Shown piece by piece: positions 8,291-15,771 of a DNA stretch of 64,000 nt (the stretch's first letter is position 1; every line of letters begins with the position of its first letter). A model generated the notes under the pieces. The model was not told where the DNA came from, searched no databases, and was given only the letters and a program-made list of their open reading frames with translations. The position numbers were made by a program, and so were the translations under genes. Source of the stretch: Streptomyces sp. NBRC 110035 (GTDB lineage: Bacteria; Actinomycetota; Actinomycetes; Streptomycetales; Streptomycetaceae); contig NZ_BBNN01000028.1 in NCBI RefSeq assembly GCF_000829695.1, positions 1-64,000 on the forward strand, written 5' to 3'.

Positions 8291-9052
8291 TCACCGCGCG
8301 ACGAGTTCCCGCATCGGCCGCTCGACGGGGGCGGGCCGCACCCGCGAGGTCCGCCACAGCCACAGCACGTCCCGGCCGAACGACCACACCAGCAGCCCCA
8401 GTGCCAGCGCCGCCACCCCCACGTTGACCAGGTGCGGCAGCAGGTTCGCGCCCGCCACCAGCAGGAGGACGCCCTGGAGCGCGGCCACCGTCTTGCGGGC
8501 CGTGCTCGGTGGCAGCGCGGCGTTCAGCCACGGCCACACCCGGGCCGCCGCGACGAAGACGTACCGCATACCGCCGATCAGCAGCACCCAGGGCCCCATC
8601 GCCATGGACACGTACACGCTGAGCACCAGGATGAGGAACGCGTCCACCTCCATGTCGAAGCGGGCGCCCAGCGGCGTCGACGTGCCGGTCCTGCGCGCCA
8701 CCTTGCCGTCCACCCCGTCGAGGATGAGGGCCACGGCGGTCAGGCCGACGAAGAGACTGACGGGCGGTGAGTCCTGGAAGGAGTCGGCGACCAGCGCGGT
8801 CACCCCACCGACCAGGATCGCCCGGCCGAGCGTGACCCGGTTGGCCGCGCCGAACGAGCGCAGCCGGGACCGGTGCAGGGCCCGGGAGAGCACCGCCCAC
8901 GTGGCGATCGCGAACGCGAGGCCGGTCAGCCAGCCCGCAGGGCCCATGCCGATCGCCGTACCGAGCAGCACCAGCAGCAGGACCTGTACACCCGCCCCCA
9001 CGGCGGTTTCCTGCTGTACGAGCCGTGCGTCGTAACTGTTGTTCAGGGCCAC
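8291..9052 (-). CDS. CDP-alcohol phosphatidyltransferase-family membrane enzyme
   Basis: A 253-residue integral membrane enzyme that would transfer a phospho-alcohol from a CDP-activated donor (such as CDP-diacylglycerol) to an acceptor alcohol. The complete family signature D-x2-D-G-x2-A-R-x8-G-x3-D-x3-D is visible (LDGVDGKVARRTG, then PLGARFDMEVD) at about residues 105-130, flanked by several hydrophobic helices. The GTG at 9052 has GGAGGG a few bases upstream; the longer open frame upstream is antisense to the neighbouring dehydrogenase. It is divergent from that dehydrogenase, with 108 bases between starts. The acceptor is unknown: an inositol, a glycerol or a novel alcohol made by the neighbouring cluster are all possible. 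Confidence 0.83.
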   Translation of the reverse strand: MALNNSYDARLVQQETAVGAGVQVLLLVLLGTAIGMGPAGWLTGLAFAIATWAVLSRALHRSRLRSFGAANRVTLGRAILVGGVTALVADSFQDSPPVSLFVGLTAVALILDGVDGKVARRTGTSTPLGARFDMEVDAFLILVLSVYVSMAMGPWVLLIGGMRYVFVAAARVWPWLNAALPPSTARKTVAALQGVLLLVAGANLLPHLVNVGVAALALGLLVWSFGRDVLWLWRTSRVRPAPVERPMRELVAR

Positions 9053-9070
9053 CGAACACCCTCCGGCCGT

Positions 9071-9099
9071 GTGACAGAGTCGATCAACGCCGCTACCTT
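9071..9099 (+). promoter_or_regulatory. Candidate promoter for the dehydrogenase-led cluster
   Basis: GTGACA (9071-9076), a 17-base spacer and TACCTT (9094-9099) fit a sigma-70/HrdB-type promoter. A strong ribosome binding site (AGGAGG) sits just before the ATG at 9161. Assigned by eye only. Confidence 0.4.
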
Positions 9100-9160
9100 G
9101 TGCGCGGCCTGTGCACCCCTCGGTACGCGTGCAACGTGACGATCGTTCAGGAGGAATTCG

Positions 9161-10144
9161 ATGAACCACGCCGCTCATGCGTTCTGGCTCGACTCGCCCG
9201 GCCGAGGTGAAATCCGTGAAGTCCCCCTGCCCGGACCGGGTGAGGACGAGGTCCTGGTGCGCTCGCTGTACTCCGCAGTGAGCCGGGGCACGGAGACCCT
9301 CGTCTTCCGCGGCCAGGTGCCCGCGAGCCAGCACGCCGCGATGCGCGCGCCGTTCCAGGAGGGCGACTTCCCGGGACCGGTGAAGTACGGCTACCTCAAC
9401 GTGGGCGTGGTGGAGGAAGGACCCGAAACGCTCGTCGGACGGACGGTCTTCTGCCTCTACCCGCACCAGACCCGCTACGTCGTCCCGGCGGGCGCGGTGA
9501 CACCCGTGCCCGACACCGTGCCCGCCCGACGGGCCGTGCTCGCCGGCACGGTGGAGACCGCCGTCAACGCCCTGTGGGACGCGGCACCGCTGATCGGCGA
9601 CCGGATCGCCGTCGTCGGCGGCGGCATGGTCGGCAGTTCGGTCGCCGCGCTGCTGGCCCGCTTCCCGGGCGTACGGGTCCAGCTCGTCGACACCGACCCC
9701 GCGCGCGCCGAAACCGCCGAGGCCCTCGGCGTCGGGTTCGCGCTGCCCGGCGACGCCCTCGGCGGCTGCGACCTGGTCGTACACGCCAGCGCCACCGAAC
9801 AGGGGCTCACCCGCTCCCTGGAACTCCTCTCCGCCGAGGGCACGGTGATCGAACTGAGCTGGTACGGCGACCGGAAGGTGAGCCTTCCGCTGGGCGAGGC
9901 CTTCCACTCACGGCGGCTCGCCATCCGCAGCAGCCAGGTCGGTACCGTCTCCCCGGCCCGCCCCGGCCGCAGCTACGCCGACCGGCTGGCCCTCGCCCTC
10001 GACCTGCTGGCCGACCCGGCCCTGGACGCGCTCATCACCGGCGAGTCCGGGTTCACGGAGCTGCCCGCCCTCATGCCCCGCCTCGCCTCCGGTGAGCTTC
10101 CGGCCCTGTGCCACCTCGTACGCTACGGCGAGGTCGCAGCCTGA
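9161..10144 (+). CDS. MDR-superfamily dehydrogenase without the catalytic-zinc cysteine
   Basis: A 327-residue medium-chain dehydrogenase/reductase. The nucleotide-binding core is clear: DRIAVVGGGMVGSSVAALLA gives the G-x-G-x-x-G/S Rossmann turn at about residues 150-165, followed by an acidic end (QLVDTD) typical for NAD. In the N-terminal domain the zinc ligand region reads SAVSRGTETLVFRGQVP instead of C-G-x-C/S-G-x-D, so catalytic zinc is probably absent, as in several sugar or chlorophyllide-type MDR enzymes. The start is fixed by a strong AGGAGG 6-7 bases upstream. It leads the cluster with the PTPS-like, glycosyltransferase and methyltransferase genes. The likely role is oxidation or reduction of a hydroxyl on the cluster product; the substrate is unknown. 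Confidence 0.82.
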   Translation: MNHAAHAFWLDSPGRGEIREVPLPGPGEDEVLVRSLYSAVSRGTETLVFRGQVPASQHAAMRAPFQEGDFPGPVKYGYLNVGVVEEGPETLVGRTVFCLYPHQTRYVVPAGAVTPVPDTVPARRAVLAGTVETAVNALWDAAPLIGDRIAVVGGGMVGSSVAALLARFPGVRVQLVDTDPARAETAEALGVGFALPGDALGGCDLVVHASATEQGLTRSLELLSAEGTVIELSWYGDRKVSLPLGEAFHSRRLAIRSSQVGTVSPARPGRSYADRLALALDLLADPALDALITGESGFTELPALMPRLASGELPALCHLVRYGEVAA

Positions 10145-10205
10145 CCTGAGAAAAGACGTGCCTGACGCTGAACGCCGGGAGGCGTCCGGCCGTACTACCC
10201 GGCAT

Positions 10206-10227
10206 CCCCGGCGGCGATCAGCCGGGG
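10206..10227. promoter_or_regulatory. Perfect 7-bp-stem hairpin upstream of the PTPS-like gene
   Basis: CCCCGGC (10206-10212) pairs with GCCGGGG (10221-10227) around an 8-base loop. It sits in the 114-base gap between the dehydrogenase and the TTG-started PTPS-like gene, about 30 bases before that start. It may be an attenuator or an mRNA processing or stability element within the operon. Confidence 0.35.
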
Positions 10228-10258
10228 AGCAGACGCGCCGCACCTGGAGGGTCGTCCG

Positions 10259-10657
10259 TTGTTCAGCATCACCGTCCGCGATCACATCATGATCGCCCAC
10301 AGCTTTCACGGCGAGGTCTTCGGACCGGCCCAGCGCCTGCACGGGGCCACGTTCCTCGTGGACGCCACGTTCCGGCGCGAACAGTTGGACGAGGACAACA
10401 TCGTCGTCGACATCGGCCTGGCGACGCAGGAACTCGGGGCCGTCGTCGGCGAGCTGAACTACCGCAACCTCGACAACGAACCCGACTTCGCGGGGGCCAA
10501 CACCTCCACGGAGTACCTGGCCAAGATCATCGCCGACCGGCTCGCCGAGCGCATCCACAAGGGCGCGCTGGGCGAGGGGGCCAGGGGCATCGCACAGCTC
10601 GCGGTCACCCTGCACGAGTCGCACATCGCCTGGGCGAGTTACGAGCGTGCGCTGTGA
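10259..10657 (+). CDS. 6-pyruvoyl-tetrahydropterin synthase / QueD-like protein with degenerate active site
   Basis: A 132-residue T-fold protein. Retained features: first zinc-type histidine H14 (MIAHSF), H28 in LHGATF, the VVDIG strand, the TSTEYLA helix entry, and the pterin-anchoring glutamate E120 (TLHESHIAWASYE). Lost features: the catalytic cysteine four residues before H28 is Ala24, the third zinc ligand (second His of HGH) is Ala30, and the LDH catalytic histidine is Tyr68 (LNYRN). A normal PTPS/QueD reaction is therefore unlikely; a changed reaction or a binding role is inferred. Start TTG 10259 follows CTGGAGGG by 8-9 bases. Its last four bases overlap the glycosyltransferase GTG. 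Confidence 0.8.
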   Translation: MFSITVRDHIMIAHSFHGEVFGPAQRLHGATFLVDATFRREQLDEDNIVVDIGLATQELGAVVGELNYRNLDNEPDFAGANTSTEYLAKIIADRLAERIHKGALGEGARGIAQLAVTLHESHIAWASYERAL

Positions 10658-11952
10658 CCGACACGAGCGTCGACACCGCCCTCGACACCGCCCTCGACGC
10701 GACGATCCACGTCACCGGCAGGACCACGGACAAGGCCACCGGCAACGCCTTCGAGCGGGCCCGCCTGGACTACGTACCGCAGCAGTCCGCCGCCCAGACC
10801 GCCCCCCAGGCCGCCGCCCAGGCCTCCGCTCGACGGAACGGCGGGATCATCCCCATGTCCCTGCGCCGTGTGCACTTCCTGATGCCGGGGGGCGTCGACG
10901 ACCCGTCGGTGCCCAGCGGAGGCAACGCGTACGACCGGCGCGTGTGCCTGGACCTGCCCGGATTCGGCTGGCAGGTGGAGCGCCACGCCGTGCCCGGTGA
11001 CTGGCCCCGCCCGGACGCCGCCGCCCGCGGCGCGCTCGCCCGCACCCTGCGCGAACTGCCGGACGGCAGCGCCGTCATGCTGGACGGGCTGGTCGCCTGC
11101 GGGGTCCCCGAGATCGTCGTCCCGGAGGCCCAGCGGCTGCGCATGGCCGTCCTCGTCCACCTCCCGCTCGGCGACGAGACCGGGCTCGACCCGGCCCTCG
11201 CCGCCGACCTGGACGCCCGCGAACGTACGGTGCTGCGCGCGGTGCCCGCCGTGATCGGCACCAGCGACTGGGCGGTACGCCGGCTGGTCTCCCACCACGG
11301 CCTCGCGCCCGACCGCGTCCACGTCGCCGCCCCCGGCGCCGACATCGCGCCCCTCGCCTCCGGCACCGACGGCGTCTCCCGGCTGCTCTGCGTCGCCGCC
11401 GTCACCCCGCGCAAGGGACAGCACCGGCTGGTGGAGGCGCTGGCGGCGGTGTCCGACCTGCCGTGGAGCTGCGCCCTGGTCGGCGGGCTCACCCACGACC
11501 CCGAGTACGTCACCCGTCTGCGCCACCTGATCCGCGAGCACGGCCTCCAGGACCGGCTGGAACTGACGGGACCGAAGGCCGGCGCCGACCTCGACGCCAC
11601 TTACGCCGCCGCCGACCTGATGGTCCTCACCTCGTACGCCGAGACGTACGGCATGGCGGTCACCGAGGCGCTGGCGCGGGGCATCCCGGTGCTGGCCACC
11701 GACGTCGGCGGGCTGCCCGAGGCCGTCGGCCGCGCCCCCGACGGCGGGGTGCCCGGCATCCTCGTCCCGCCGGAGAACCCCTCCGCCATCGCCCTCGAAC
11801 TGCGCGGCTGGTTCGGCGAGGCGGACGTCCGCCGCCGGCTGAAGGCGGCCGCGCGCGGCCGGCGTGCCGCGCTGGGCGGCTGGGCGAGCACCGCACAGAG
11901 CCTGGCGACGGTACTGCGCCGGCTTCCTGCCGAACCCCGGAGGGCCGCATGA
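10654..11952 (+). CDS. GT4-type glycosyltransferase
   Basis: A GT-B-fold glycosyltransferase of up to 432 residues. The C-terminal half shows LLCVAAVTPRKGQHRLVEAL (start of the donor domain), then the family GT4 region SYAETYGMAVTEALARGIPVLATDVGG, with the E-x7-E motif, and ILVPPENP. The GTG at 10654 overlaps the previous stop in a GTGA junction, but the first 67 residues are low-complexity (repeated DTALDTALD), and the real start could be ATG 10855 (MSLRRVHFLMPGG). It would transfer a nucleotide-activated sugar to the cluster's pterin, pyrimidine or lipid acceptor; neither donor nor acceptor can be read. It is coupled by ATGA to the methyltransferase. Confidence 0.85.
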   Translation: MTDTSVDTALDTALDATIHVTGRTTDKATGNAFERARLDYVPQQSAAQTAPQAAAQASARRNGGIIPMSLRRVHFLMPGGVDDPSVPSGGNAYDRRVCLDLPGFGWQVERHAVPGDWPRPDAAARGALARTLRELPDGSAVMLDGLVACGVPEIVVPEAQRLRMAVLVHLPLGDETGLDPALAADLDARERTVLRAVPAVIGTSDWAVRRLVSHHGLAPDRVHVAAPGADIAPLASGTDGVSRLLCVAAVTPRKGQHRLVEALAAVSDLPWSCALVGGLTHDPEYVTRLRHLIREHGLQDRLELTGPKAGADLDATYAAADLMVLTSYAETYGMAVTEALARGIPVLATDVGGLPEAVGRAPDGGVPGILVPPENPSAIALELRGWFGEADVRRRLKAAARGRRAALGGWASTAQSLATVLRRLPAEPRRAA

Positions 11953-12992
11953 CCAACCAGGTGACGACACAGCAGACCGGTACCGGCACGAGTGCGGCTA
12001 CGGATGCGGGTGGCACCGGCGCGATCCCGGCCCAGCCCGGCCCCCGGTACGAGGACGCCCACTCCGTCATCCCCGGTGCCGGACCCGCGCCGCGCCCCGG
12101 GGAGCGGGCCACCCTCCGGCTGCGCGGGACGGACAGCGACACCGCCCCCGAGGCGGACGAACCCGCCCGCTACGCGCCCGAGTGGCTCCAGCTGCGCGAG
12201 CCCGCCGACGCCTTCGCGCGGGCCCACGACCTGCTCGACCCGCTGCGCGTCAGGCTCGCCAACCTGCCGAAACGGGCCGACGGGTTCATCATCCACGACA
12301 TCGGCTGCGGCACCGGCTCCATGGGCCGTTGGCTCGCGCCCCGCCTGGACGGCGCCCAGCACTGGGTCCTGCACGACCGGGACCCCTACCTCCTGCACTT
12401 CGCCGCCGTCGCCTCCCCGCGGTCCGCCGCCGACGGCAGCCGCGTCAGCGTGGAGACCCGGCGCGGCGACGTCGCCCGGCTCACCGCGGACGTGCTGTCC
12501 GGCGCCTCCCTGGTGACGGCGTCCGCACTCCTCGACGTCCTCACCCGCGAGGACGTCGACGCCCTCGCCGCCGCCTGCGCCGGAGCCGGCTGCCCGGCGC
12601 TGCTCACGCTGTCGGTGGCCGGACGCGTCGAACTGACCGCGCCGCACCCGCTCGACCGGGAGATCACCGAGGCGTTCAACGCCCACCAGAAGCGGGGCGG
12701 ACTGCTCGGCCCGGACGCGGCCACCGCCGCCGCGGAGGCCTTCTCCGAGCACGGGGCGACCGTACGGCTCAACCCGAGCCCCTGGCGGCTCGGCCCCGAG
12801 CACGCCGGGCTGACCGCCCAGTGGCTGCGGGGCTGGGTGGGCGCGGCGGTCGAGGAACGCCCCGAACTGGCCGAGCCCGCGGGCCGTTACCTGACCGAGC
12901 GTCTGGAGGCCTGCGCCGCGGGCGACCTGCGGGTCGTCGTCCACCACACCGACCTGCTCGCTCTGTGCCGGCCGGCGGGCGGCGTCGCGTGA
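11949..12992 (+). CDS. SAM-dependent class I methyltransferase
   Basis: A 347-residue enzyme with SAM motif I at about residue 115 (IIHDIGCGTGSMGRWLA), an acidic loop after the second strand (WVLHDRDPYLL), and LVTASALLDVLTREDVDAL as motif post-II. The first 60 residues are a Gly/Thr/Pro-rich, probably disordered extension. ATG 11949 overlaps the glycosyltransferase stop (ATGA), and its own TGA overlaps the GTG of the membrane protein (GTGA), so four genes from the PTPS-like protein onward are translationally coupled. This strongly implies one pathway. Whether it methylates O, N or C cannot be decided. Confidence 0.83.
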   Translation: MTNQVTTQQTGTGTSAATDAGGTGAIPAQPGPRYEDAHSVIPGAGPAPRPGERATLRLRGTDSDTAPEADEPARYAPEWLQLREPADAFARAHDLLDPLRVRLANLPKRADGFIIHDIGCGTGSMGRWLAPRLDGAQHWVLHDRDPYLLHFAAVASPRSAADGSRVSVETRRGDVARLTADVLSGASLVTASALLDVLTREDVDALAAACAGAGCPALLTLSVAGRVELTAPHPLDREITEAFNAHQKRGGLLGPDAATAAAEAFSEHGATVRLNPSPWRLGPEHAGLTAQWLRGWVGAAVEERPELAEPAGRYLTERLEACAAGDLRVVVHHTDLLALCRPAGGVA

Positions 12993-14398
12993 CCGCCAGG
13001 GCGGTGGAGACACCGGTCCTGGGCCTGCCGGTTCCGCAGACGTCCCCGTCGCGCCCCGCACGCCCCGGCCCCGGTCCCCGCCCCGGCCCCGGCGCCGAAC
13101 CTCGTCCCAGTCCCGGCCCCGATGCCGAACCTCGTCCTCGTCCTGGTCCCGGCCCCGGTGCCGAACCTCGTCCCGGTCCTGGTCCCCGTTCCGGTCCTGG
13201 TTCCGGTGGCGGCACCGCCACCGCCACCGGTCCCTGCGCCCTCCTCGCCCGGCTCAACACCCCCGCAGTACGCACCCGCCTCGGCACCCTCGCCGGCGTC
13301 GTCATCCTCGCCGTGCTGCTGTGGCGCCTGGGCACCGGTGCCCTCGTCGACGGACTGCGCCGGATCGACGGGCCGTCCCTGCTGGCGGCGCTCGGGATCG
13401 GGCTGGTGACCACGGTGTTCAGCGCCTGGCGCTGGGCGCTGGTGGCCCGCGGCCTGCGCATCCGGCTGCCGCTCGCCCCGGCGGTCGCCGACTACTACCG
13501 CGCCCTGTTCCTGAACGCGGCCCTGCCCGGAGGCGTCCTCGGCGACGTCCACCGCGCGGTACGGCACGGACAGAGCACCGGCGACCTGGGCCGCGGAGTG
13601 CGGTCCGTGGTCCTGGAGCGGACCGCCGGACAGCTCGCGCTGTTCGCCGCCGGTGCCGTGATGCTGCTGACCATGCCCTCCCCGGTCCGCGACGACCTCC
13701 GGCAGGCGGCACCCATGGCGGGCCTCGCCGCACTGGGCGCCTGCGCCGTCGTCCTCGCCCTGCGCATGAACCGGCCGGGGCCCTCCCGCCGGGACCGGGC
13801 ACTGCGGTCGGCGCTCGCCGAAGCACGCCAGGGACTGCTGTCCCGGCGCAACGGGCCGGGCGTCCTCGTCTCCTCCGTCGTGGTCCTGACCGGATACCTG
13901 GCGATGTTCGTCCTCGCCGCCCGCGTCGCCGGGGTCGGCGCGGCGGTGACCGAGCTGCTGCCCCTGGCCGTCCTGGCGCTGCTCGCCATGTCGCTGCCGC
14001 TGAACGTCGGCGGCTGGGGACCCCGCGAGGGCGTCGCCGCCTGGGCGTTCGGCGCCGCGGGGCTGGGCGCCGGCCGCGGCCTGACCGTCGCCGTGGTCTA
14101 CGGGGTGCTCAGCCTCGCGGCGAGCCTGCCCGGCGTGATCGTGCTCGTCGCCCGCTGGTACGCAGGCCTGCGCGCCGACCGCCGGACGGCCGCCACCACC
14201 GCGACCGCACCCGCCTCCGACGCGCAGGACATCCCGGACTACGCGCCGCTGCCGCCACCGGAGGCCGGGCCCCGGGTGGAGTCGGAGGTGAGCATCGAGA
14301 AATACGCGCCGAAGGAATCCACGAGGCTCACCAGGATTTCCCTGCCCTTTTCGGCCGAACCCAGCGAAGGACGGCCGATGACACCGGAATCGGTATAG
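12989..14398 (+). CDS. Flippase-like membrane protein (LPG synthase TM / UPF0104 family)
   Basis: A 469-residue integral membrane protein. Residues 15-75 are a Pro/Gly/Arg/Glu-rich repeat (PGPGPRPGPGAEPRP-like units), followed by about eight hydrophobic helices with lysylphosphatidylglycerol_TM-domain features: SAWRWALVARGL, FLNAALPGGVLGDVHRAVRH and LPLNVGGWGPREGVAAWAFG. Proteins of this family sit beside glycosyltransferases and are proposed to help move lipid-linked or lipid products. The GTG start overlaps the methyltransferase stop. Unusually, its last 53 codons lie antisense over the 3' end of the convergent creatininase gene, a 160-base overlap of real reading frames. Confidence 0.8.
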   Translation: MTARAVETPVLGLPVPQTSPSRPARPGPGPRPGPGAEPRPSPGPDAEPRPRPGPGPGAEPRPGPGPRSGPGSGGGTATATGPCALLARLNTPAVRTRLGTLAGVVILAVLLWRLGTGALVDGLRRIDGPSLLAALGIGLVTTVFSAWRWALVARGLRIRLPLAPAVADYYRALFLNAALPGGVLGDVHRAVRHGQSTGDLGRGVRSVVLERTAGQLALFAAGAVMLLTMPSPVRDDLRQAAPMAGLAALGACAVVLALRMNRPGPSRRDRALRSALAEARQGLLSRRNGPGVLVSSVVVLTGYLAMFVLAARVAGVGAAVTELLPLAVLALLAMSLPLNVGGWGPREGVAAWAFGAAGLGAGRGLTVAVVYGVLSLAASLPGVIVLVARWYAGLRADRRTAATTATAPASDAQDIPDYAPLPPPEAGPRVESEVSIEKYAPKESTRLTRISLPFSAEPSEGRPMTPESV

Positions 14399-15042
14399 GC
14401 GGACATTCCCAGCGTGAGCAACCGGCGCCGGTCGTCGGCGACGTGATCGGAGGTCTCATAACCGGGTCGGAGCAGTTCGGGACGAGTGTGCAGAAGGACG
14501 GAGGTCTCTATTTCCCCCGCGTGCATGTCGGTGAGCAGTGAGGTTTCCACGCCGGCGTGCCGGAGCGCGGTCTCCCAGTCCTCCGGGGCGGGGAACAGCG
14601 CCATGCGCTCACCGCGGGCGGAGGATTCCTGAACGACGTTGCCGAGCACGTAGTTCCCGCCGTGTCCGTTGACCACCACCAGGGTGTCCACACCGGACCG
14701 GCGCAGCGAGTCGGCGATGTCCCGTACCACCGCGTGAAGGGTCACGGAGGAGATGGAGACGGTCCCCGGCCAGGCCGCGTGCTCGTGCGAGCAGCCGATC
14801 GTCACCGGAGGCAGGAGATGCACCGGATACGCATCGGCGATCTCCCGCGCGACGGCGCACGCCACCAGCGTGTCGGTCGCCAGCGGCAGGAACGGACCGT
14901 GCTGCTCGAAACTCCCGACGGGAAGCACCGCGATCTGCCGTGAGACGTCGGCGCCCCGCTTCCGTACATCTTCTGTAGTATCCGCCGGCAACAGACCGTG
15001 GACCGGGCCGTATGCCGCCGACCGCTTTGGTGAACCACTCAT
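14239..15042 (-). CDS. Creatininase-family amidohydrolase (MftE/ArfB-like)
   Basis: A 267-residue metal hydrolase. The diagnostic metal ligands are visible: GSFEQHGPFLPLATDT gives E46, H48 and D57, and VNGHGGN gives H127, with a further CSHEH-x-x-W-PGT segment. Relatives include creatininase, MftE of mycofactocin maturation, and archaeal ArfB, which removes the formyl group from FAPy, the product of GTP cyclohydrolase III. It is divergent from a GTP cyclohydrolase II paralogue with a FAPy-type substitution, only 41 bases away, so a deformylase role on FAPy is the leading inference. ATG 15042 has GTGAGGAC immediately upstream. Its 3' end overlaps the convergent membrane-protein gene. Confidence 0.87.
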   Translation of the reverse strand: MSGSPKRSAAYGPVHGLLPADTTEDVRKRGADVSRQIAVLPVGSFEQHGPFLPLATDTLVACAVAREIADAYPVHLLPPVTIGCSHEHAAWPGTVSISSVTLHAVVRDIADSLRRSGVDTLVVVNGHGGNYVLGNVVQESSARGERMALFPAPEDWETALRHAGVETSLLTDMHAGEIETSVLLHTRPELLRPGYETSDHVADDRRRLLTLGMSAYTDSGVIGRPSLGSAEKGREILVSLVDSFGAYFSMLTSDSTRGPASGGGSGA

Positions 15043-15083
15043 GTCCTCACGGCCTTTCGTCTCTGCTTAGGAACTCGAGAATC

Positions 15084-15743
15084 ATGACAGAAAACATAGG
15101 CGTACTCGGCAAGAAGTCCCCGCAGCGGACCGGAGTGGAGCGCGTCGTGAATGCGCCGCTGCCCACCGTGTACGGAAAGTTCCAGGCGGTCGGCTACCTG
15201 GACCACGACCGCGGTGACGAACAAGTCGCCCTGGTCTACGGCGACATCGGCACGGACCGGGTCCTCACCCGGCTGCACTCGGAATGCCTGACCGGGGACG
15301 CGTTCGGCTCCCAGCACTGCGAGTGCGGCGACCAGCTCGCCGCCGCGCTGCGCGCCGTCGCCGCCGAAGGAGCGGGTGTGGTCGTCTACCTGAGAGGGCA
15401 CGAGGGCCGCGGCATCGGCCTGCTGGCGAAGCTGCGCGCGATGGCCCTGCAGGCGGAGGGACTGGACACCGTCGAGGCGAACCTCGCCCTCGGCCTGCCG
15501 GTGGACGCCCGTGACTACGGCGTCGCCGCCGGTATGCTCCAGGACCTGGGCGTGGAGTCGGTCCGGCTGATGTCCAACAACCCGCGCAAACGCGACGCGT
15601 TGCAGCGGCACGGCATCCAGGTCACCGAGCAGGTACCGCTGTTGATCCCGCCGTGCGAGAGCAACATCACCTACCTGCGCACCAAGCGGGAACGCCTCGA
15701 CCACAACCTGCCCCACCTCGACGCGGTGGCGCACTGGTCCTGA
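15084..15743 (+). CDS. ribA: GTP cyclohydrolase II paralogue with Met120 (FAPy-producing type)
   Basis: A 219-residue RibA-family protein without a RibB domain. Zinc ligands C68, C79 and C81 are in HSECLTGDAFGSQHCEC; the GTP loop GHEGRGIGLLAKLRAMALQ follows. In classical GCH II a tyrosine occupies the position of M120 (RAYALQ in E. coli). From published work on S. coelicolor, the paralogue SCO6655 has methionine here, stops at the formylated intermediate FAPy and keeps the formyl group. The same residue number and neighbourhood are found here, so the same chemistry is inferred. ATG 15084 begins MTENIG after a weak GAACTCGAGA; the frame upstream is antisense to the creatininase gene. Riboflavin supply is probably not its job. 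Confidence 0.88.
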   Translation: MTENIGVLGKKSPQRTGVERVVNAPLPTVYGKFQAVGYLDHDRGDEQVALVYGDIGTDRVLTRLHSECLTGDAFGSQHCECGDQLAAALRAVAAEGAGVVVYLRGHEGRGIGLLAKLRAMALQAEGLDTVEANLALGLPVDARDYGVAAGMLQDLGVESVRLMSNNPRKRDALQRHGIQVTEQVPLLIPPCESNITYLRTKRERLDHNLPHLDAVAHWS

Positions 15744-15771
15744 GGGCGTCCCCGGCCGGACGGCGGAGGGC

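Noticed and set aside
8098..8427. Open frame with repeated GNERRARAVGQRPA units
   Set aside because: It only translates the 42-bp repeats and then runs antisense through the phosphotransferase gene; no start signal or domain.
13056..13215. Pro/Gly/Glu repeats as a separate structural protein
   Set aside because: They are the in-frame N-terminal extension of the membrane protein and start from its coupled GTG.
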